From positions 1 to 9,009 of the forward strand of contig CAZKDZ010000198.1 in the NCBI GenBank assembly GCA_964551635.1: 9,009 nt of DNA, written 5' to 3'. This document shows positions 6,900-9,009 of the stretch, piece after piece. Below the pieces are notes generated by a model. The model was given only the letters and a program-made list of their open reading frames with translations. It did not search any database and was not told where the DNA came from. The first letter of the stretch is position 1; each line of letters opens with the position of its first letter. The DNA is from JAAXHE01 sp964551635. GTDB taxonomy: Bacteria > Latescibacterota > UBA2968 > GCA-2709665. Both the position numbers and the translations under genes were made by a program.

Positions 6900-7508
6900 A
6901 TGACCACTCCTGAGATTCCCTTAAGCCGTTGGCAGCCCCTGTCAGTCCGTGATTTGACGCAATTGTTCGCCAACGCTCCTTTCCTGTGGGGACTCGCTGG
7001 CGGTTATGCGGTTGAGCAGTTCGTGGGAAAACGCGTCAGGGACCACGGCGATATAGACGTCATCGTGTACCGGGATCAGCAACTCGAAGCACAGCGCTGG
7101 CTGTCGAATTGGCATCTGTACGTGGCTGATCCGCCTGGCTCATTGCGACCCTGGGCGGAATCGGAGTTCTTGCCTTACGGGATATTTGACATATGGGGCC
7201 ATACCGGCATAAAGGCATGGCAGCTTCAGATCATGTTCACTGAGAGCGAAGGCGACAGGTGGTTCAGCAAACGCAGCAGACTGATTGGCGGGGGACGGAG
7301 AGACTTGATCGTCGCGTACAGCAATGTTCCCTGCATACGGATCGAGGTTCAACTTCTGTACAAAGCCAGGAATCCTCGTTCGAAAGACGAACTGGACTTT
7401 GAAACGTGCCTGCCGCTGATGTCCGCCGAGGCAAAGAGATGGTTGGGGGCCGGGTTGGAAGTTCTGTATCCTGAAGGTCATCGCTGGCAAAGGTTTCTGT
7501 CGGAATAA
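6900..7508 (+). CDS. ANT(2'')/LinA-like nucleotidyltransferase
   Basis: The protein has 202 residues, close to the size of ANT(2'')-type and related lincosamide nucleotidyltransferases. The motif GLAGGYAVEQFVGK (31-44) followed by RDHGDIDVIV (47-56) gives the GG and the metal-binding D51 and D53. The segment IEVQLLYKARNPRSKDELDF (148-167) matches the family's usual P-E-x-x-L-L-Y-K-A-K..K-D-x-x-D-F region, and GDRWFSKR (118-125) matches its W-x-x-R-R stretch. The fold transfers AMP or another NMP to a hydroxyl of a small molecule, but many homologues have unknown substrates and resistance cannot be inferred. ATG at 6900 is chosen because the conserved RWQPLS segment starts at residue 10. The ATG at 6834 has no ribosome binding site and would add 22 cysteine-rich residues. 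It shares little sequence with the nucleotidyltransferase at 2756-3856, so they are different branches. Confidence 0.82.
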   Translation: MTTPEIPLSRWQPLSVRDLTQLFANAPFLWGLAGGYAVEQFVGKRVRDHGDIDVIVYRDQQLEAQRWLSNWHLYVADPPGSLRPWAESEFLPYGIFDIWGHTGIKAWQLQIMFTESEGDRWFSKRSRLIGGGRRDLIVAYSNVPCIRIEVQLLYKARNPRSKDELDFETCLPLMSAEAKRWLGAGLEVLYPEGHRWQRFLSE

Positions 7509-7704
7509 CGGCCTGCATAGTCAGCGGCAACCGAGATGCGACGTCTGCTTACAGGACGCTTTGCACTGCGGCGCCTACAGCCGCCCTGGCCCGACGGCAA
7601 CCACCTTCGCCGTTCACATACCAGTGAGCCCTCAGCCGCAATGTGAGCCTGTTTCGTACGGTTCGTCCAGGAGTGCGATTCGGTTCCATCGGAGGGAAGA
7701 TTCG
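7509..7704. other. Intergenic gap before the S9 peptidase
   Basis: This is a 196-base gap. AACGGC at 7507-7512 and GCCGTT at 7609-7614 are inverted copies at its ends, but the ends do not fit attC core sites. The peptidase frame stays open through the gap without a start supported by a ribosome binding site. No other structure is seen. Confidence 0.3.
7691..7695 (+). promoter_or_regulatory. Ribosome binding site of the S9 peptidase gene
   Basis: GGAGG lies 9 bases before the TTG at 7705. It is the best ribosome binding site in the region and decides for a TTG start over GTG codons in the same frame at 7624 and 7747. Confidence 0.65.
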
Positions 7705-9009
7705 TTGATAAGCGATTTCGACGTCGATCCAGTTTCAGGTCAAATAGTGTTGCAGTGCCGTGGGATTTCGGGTGAAACCTGGTTGAAGATCATGGAGTCC
7801 TCAGGGGAGACCATCGGGGAGATCCCGCCCGAATTCCTGCCGCATCATCCGCGCTGGGCGTCAGATGGTCTTCGCCTGACATTTTCTGGCAACGACGGTC
7901 GTATCTGTGTCCATGAAGTATCCCAGGACAACACGAGGATCGTGTATGAAGACCCGTCCATGCAGGCTGGCTTCAGTCAGTGGTCGCCGGACGGATTAGA
8001 ACTCGTATTCTCCGCCTACGTCAGGCACCCCGATGGACGACCGCCGGATGTCTTCCGATTGACACTTGCCGATGGCAGGCTTGAGAGTTTGACCTCCTCG
8101 CCGGATGCTGTAGACAGATTTCCGAATTGGTCCCCGTCCGGCGACTGGATTGCATTTCATCGTCAGAACCTCAGGGAGCTTAATAATCCCAAGAGAGTTT
8201 ACCTGTGCGATATTGAACGACGGGAAGTATCCTCCCTCTTGTCCGGTGCGAACAGTCAGCGATTTGGCAGATACCCTTGGTCTCGTGATGGAAGGTGGTT
8301 TTCACTTCAGGAAGTTGACCAGGGCGGAAGGGACTTTCGGGTAATTGATCTTACAAATCGAGATTCCGCGTGGACCTGGGACAATCGTCCTGTGCAGGAA
8401 GGGGCCTTCTCCGCGCTGACAAACCGGCTGCTCTGCATTCTGTCCGATGAACTCGTCTGGTTGCAGTTTCCCGAAGGACACGTCGACGCCCGGCTCAAGC
8501 TTCCAACTGGCGTCAGCGTGTCGAAGAACCTGACCTGGCATCAAGTTGCCATCGTGGCGGATATCGTCTACTTCCTGGGCACGGACAATAGAGTCTACCG
8601 TTGGGATAAGTCGGGCGAATATACAGCCGTGGCTGAGCATTCGGAGGCAAGGCCGAGCTTCAAGCTGGAGGAATTCACAGTTCCTGCTTCGGATGGTCGG
8701 CTACTGCCGGCACAACGCCTGGTTCCAGATTCCCCGCGAGAGACCGCAGTATTATACGTGCACGGCGGTCCGGGCGGTAGCCTCGACAGAAACGACTCAT
8801 GGGCGCTGTGGCTTGTTCGCATGGGTTTCGAGGTCGTGCGCGTGGCTTATAGAGGTTCTACCGGCTTTGGCGATGATCTGGCGAGAGCCAATGAAGGTGT
8901 TTGTGGCGTTTCGGACGTTCAGGACGTGGTCGATTGTGGCGTCTTTTGGCAGCAGCAGTTTGGTTCGGGAAGAAGGATCGCGTTGTTTGGCAACAGTTAC
9001 GGTGGCTTT
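7705..9009 (+). CDS. S9-family serine peptidase (prolyl oligopeptidase-like), 3' partial
   Basis: There are 435 visible codons, with the 3' end beyond the window. The N-terminal part is a TolB-like propeller with repeated W-[AS]-x-[DS]-G strands: RWASDG at 49-54, QWSPDG at 92-97, NWSPSG at 142-147 and WSRDG at 192-196. A linker (about 310-330) leads into the alpha/beta hydrolase domain. This has the oxyanion-hole motif HGGPGG at 353-358, YRGSTGFG at 383-390, and the nucleophile elbow GNSYGG with catalytic S431. The aspartate and histidine of the triad should lie in the missing C-terminal 200 or so residues. The family cleaves short peptides or N-acylated amino acids, often in the cytosol. No signal peptide is visible, which agrees with that. 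S9C acylaminoacyl-peptidase-like is the likeliest subgroup, though some homologues are esterases. The gene is easily missed because it begins with TTG and has no stop here. Confidence 0.88.
   Translation, partial: MISDFDVDPVSGQIVLQCRGISGETWLKIMESSGETIGEIPPEFLPHHPRWASDGLRLTFSGNDGRICVHEVSQDNTRIVYEDPSMQAGFSQWSPDGLELVFSAYVRHPDGRPPDVFRLTLADGRLESLTSSPDAVDRFPNWSPSGDWIAFHRQNLRELNNPKRVYLCDIERREVSSLLSGANSQRFGRYPWSRDGRWFSLQEVDQGGRDFRVIDLTNRDSAWTWDNRPVQEGAFSALTNRLLCILSDELVWLQFPEGHVDARLKLPTGVSVSKNLTWHQVAIVADIVYFLGTDNRVYRWDKSGEYTAVAEHSEARPSFKLEEFTVPASDGRLLPAQRLVPDSPRETAVLYVHGGPGGSLDRNDSWALWLVRMGFEVVRVAYRGSTGFGDDLARANEGVCGVSDVQDVVDCGVFWQQQFGSGRRIALFGNSYGGF

Noticed and set aside
3857..7704. Integron-like cassette array: small single genes on one strand, with families common in cassettes (Nudix, nucleotidyltransferase, acetyltransferase) and inverted repeats after some genes.
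   Set aside because: The gaps lack attC core sites. The inverted copies AACGGC/GCCGTT at 7507-7614 are followed by GTTCACA rather than GTTRRRY, and no similar pair bounds the other genes. No integrase is present.

Overview
The window reads as a chromosomal stretch from an uncultured, moderately GC-rich bacterium. All seven genes lie on the + strand and are separated by gaps of roughly 90 to 325 bases. The mix of a sugar-hydrolase-like propeller protein, a soluble Kelch protein, solitary nucleotidyltransferases, a Nudix hydrolase and an ECF sigma factor with a long C-terminal extension recalls large environmental genomes of the Poribacteria/Latescibacterota kind. That placement is an impression from gene content only. 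I see no tRNA, rRNA, CRISPR array, transposase or integrase.

Left part (1-2644): the 3' portion of a GH32/GH43-like five-bladed propeller protein, cut by the window start, followed after 91 bases by a six-bladed Kelch propeller protein with a clear ribosome binding site. Neither visible part shows a membrane segment. The two could form one transcription unit.

Middle part (2756-4563): a Pol-beta-type nucleotidyltransferase with a long helical C-terminal half and probably a TTG start, then a compact Nudix hydrolase with a complete Nudix box. Between them is a 251-base gap holding two adjacent short palindromes. Two hairpins follow the Nudix gene.

Core of interest (4564-6755): an AT-rich 323-base intergenic region with promoter-like elements leads into a 604-residue protein. 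It fuses a complete ECF sigma factor (sigma2 and sigma4) to an Eis-like module: a GNAT domain, a second GNAT-like region and a C-terminal SCP2-type domain. The acetyl-CoA loop is altered from consensus, and no anti-sigma gene is adjacent. A sigma factor that carries its own putative ligand-sensing or acetyltransferase module is the most unusual item here.

Right part (6900-9009): a 202-residue ANT(2'')-like nucleotidyltransferase, then an S9-family serine peptidase (TolB-like propeller plus alpha/beta hydrolase). The peptidase starts at a TTG with a strong ribosome binding site and is cut by the window end just after its catalytic serine.

The two nucleotidyltransferases, the Nudix enzyme and the Eis-like domain all belong to families that handle nucleotides or modify small molecules, including antibiotics. 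A shared role in small-molecule modification, with the sigma factor as a sensor, is possible but is inference only.
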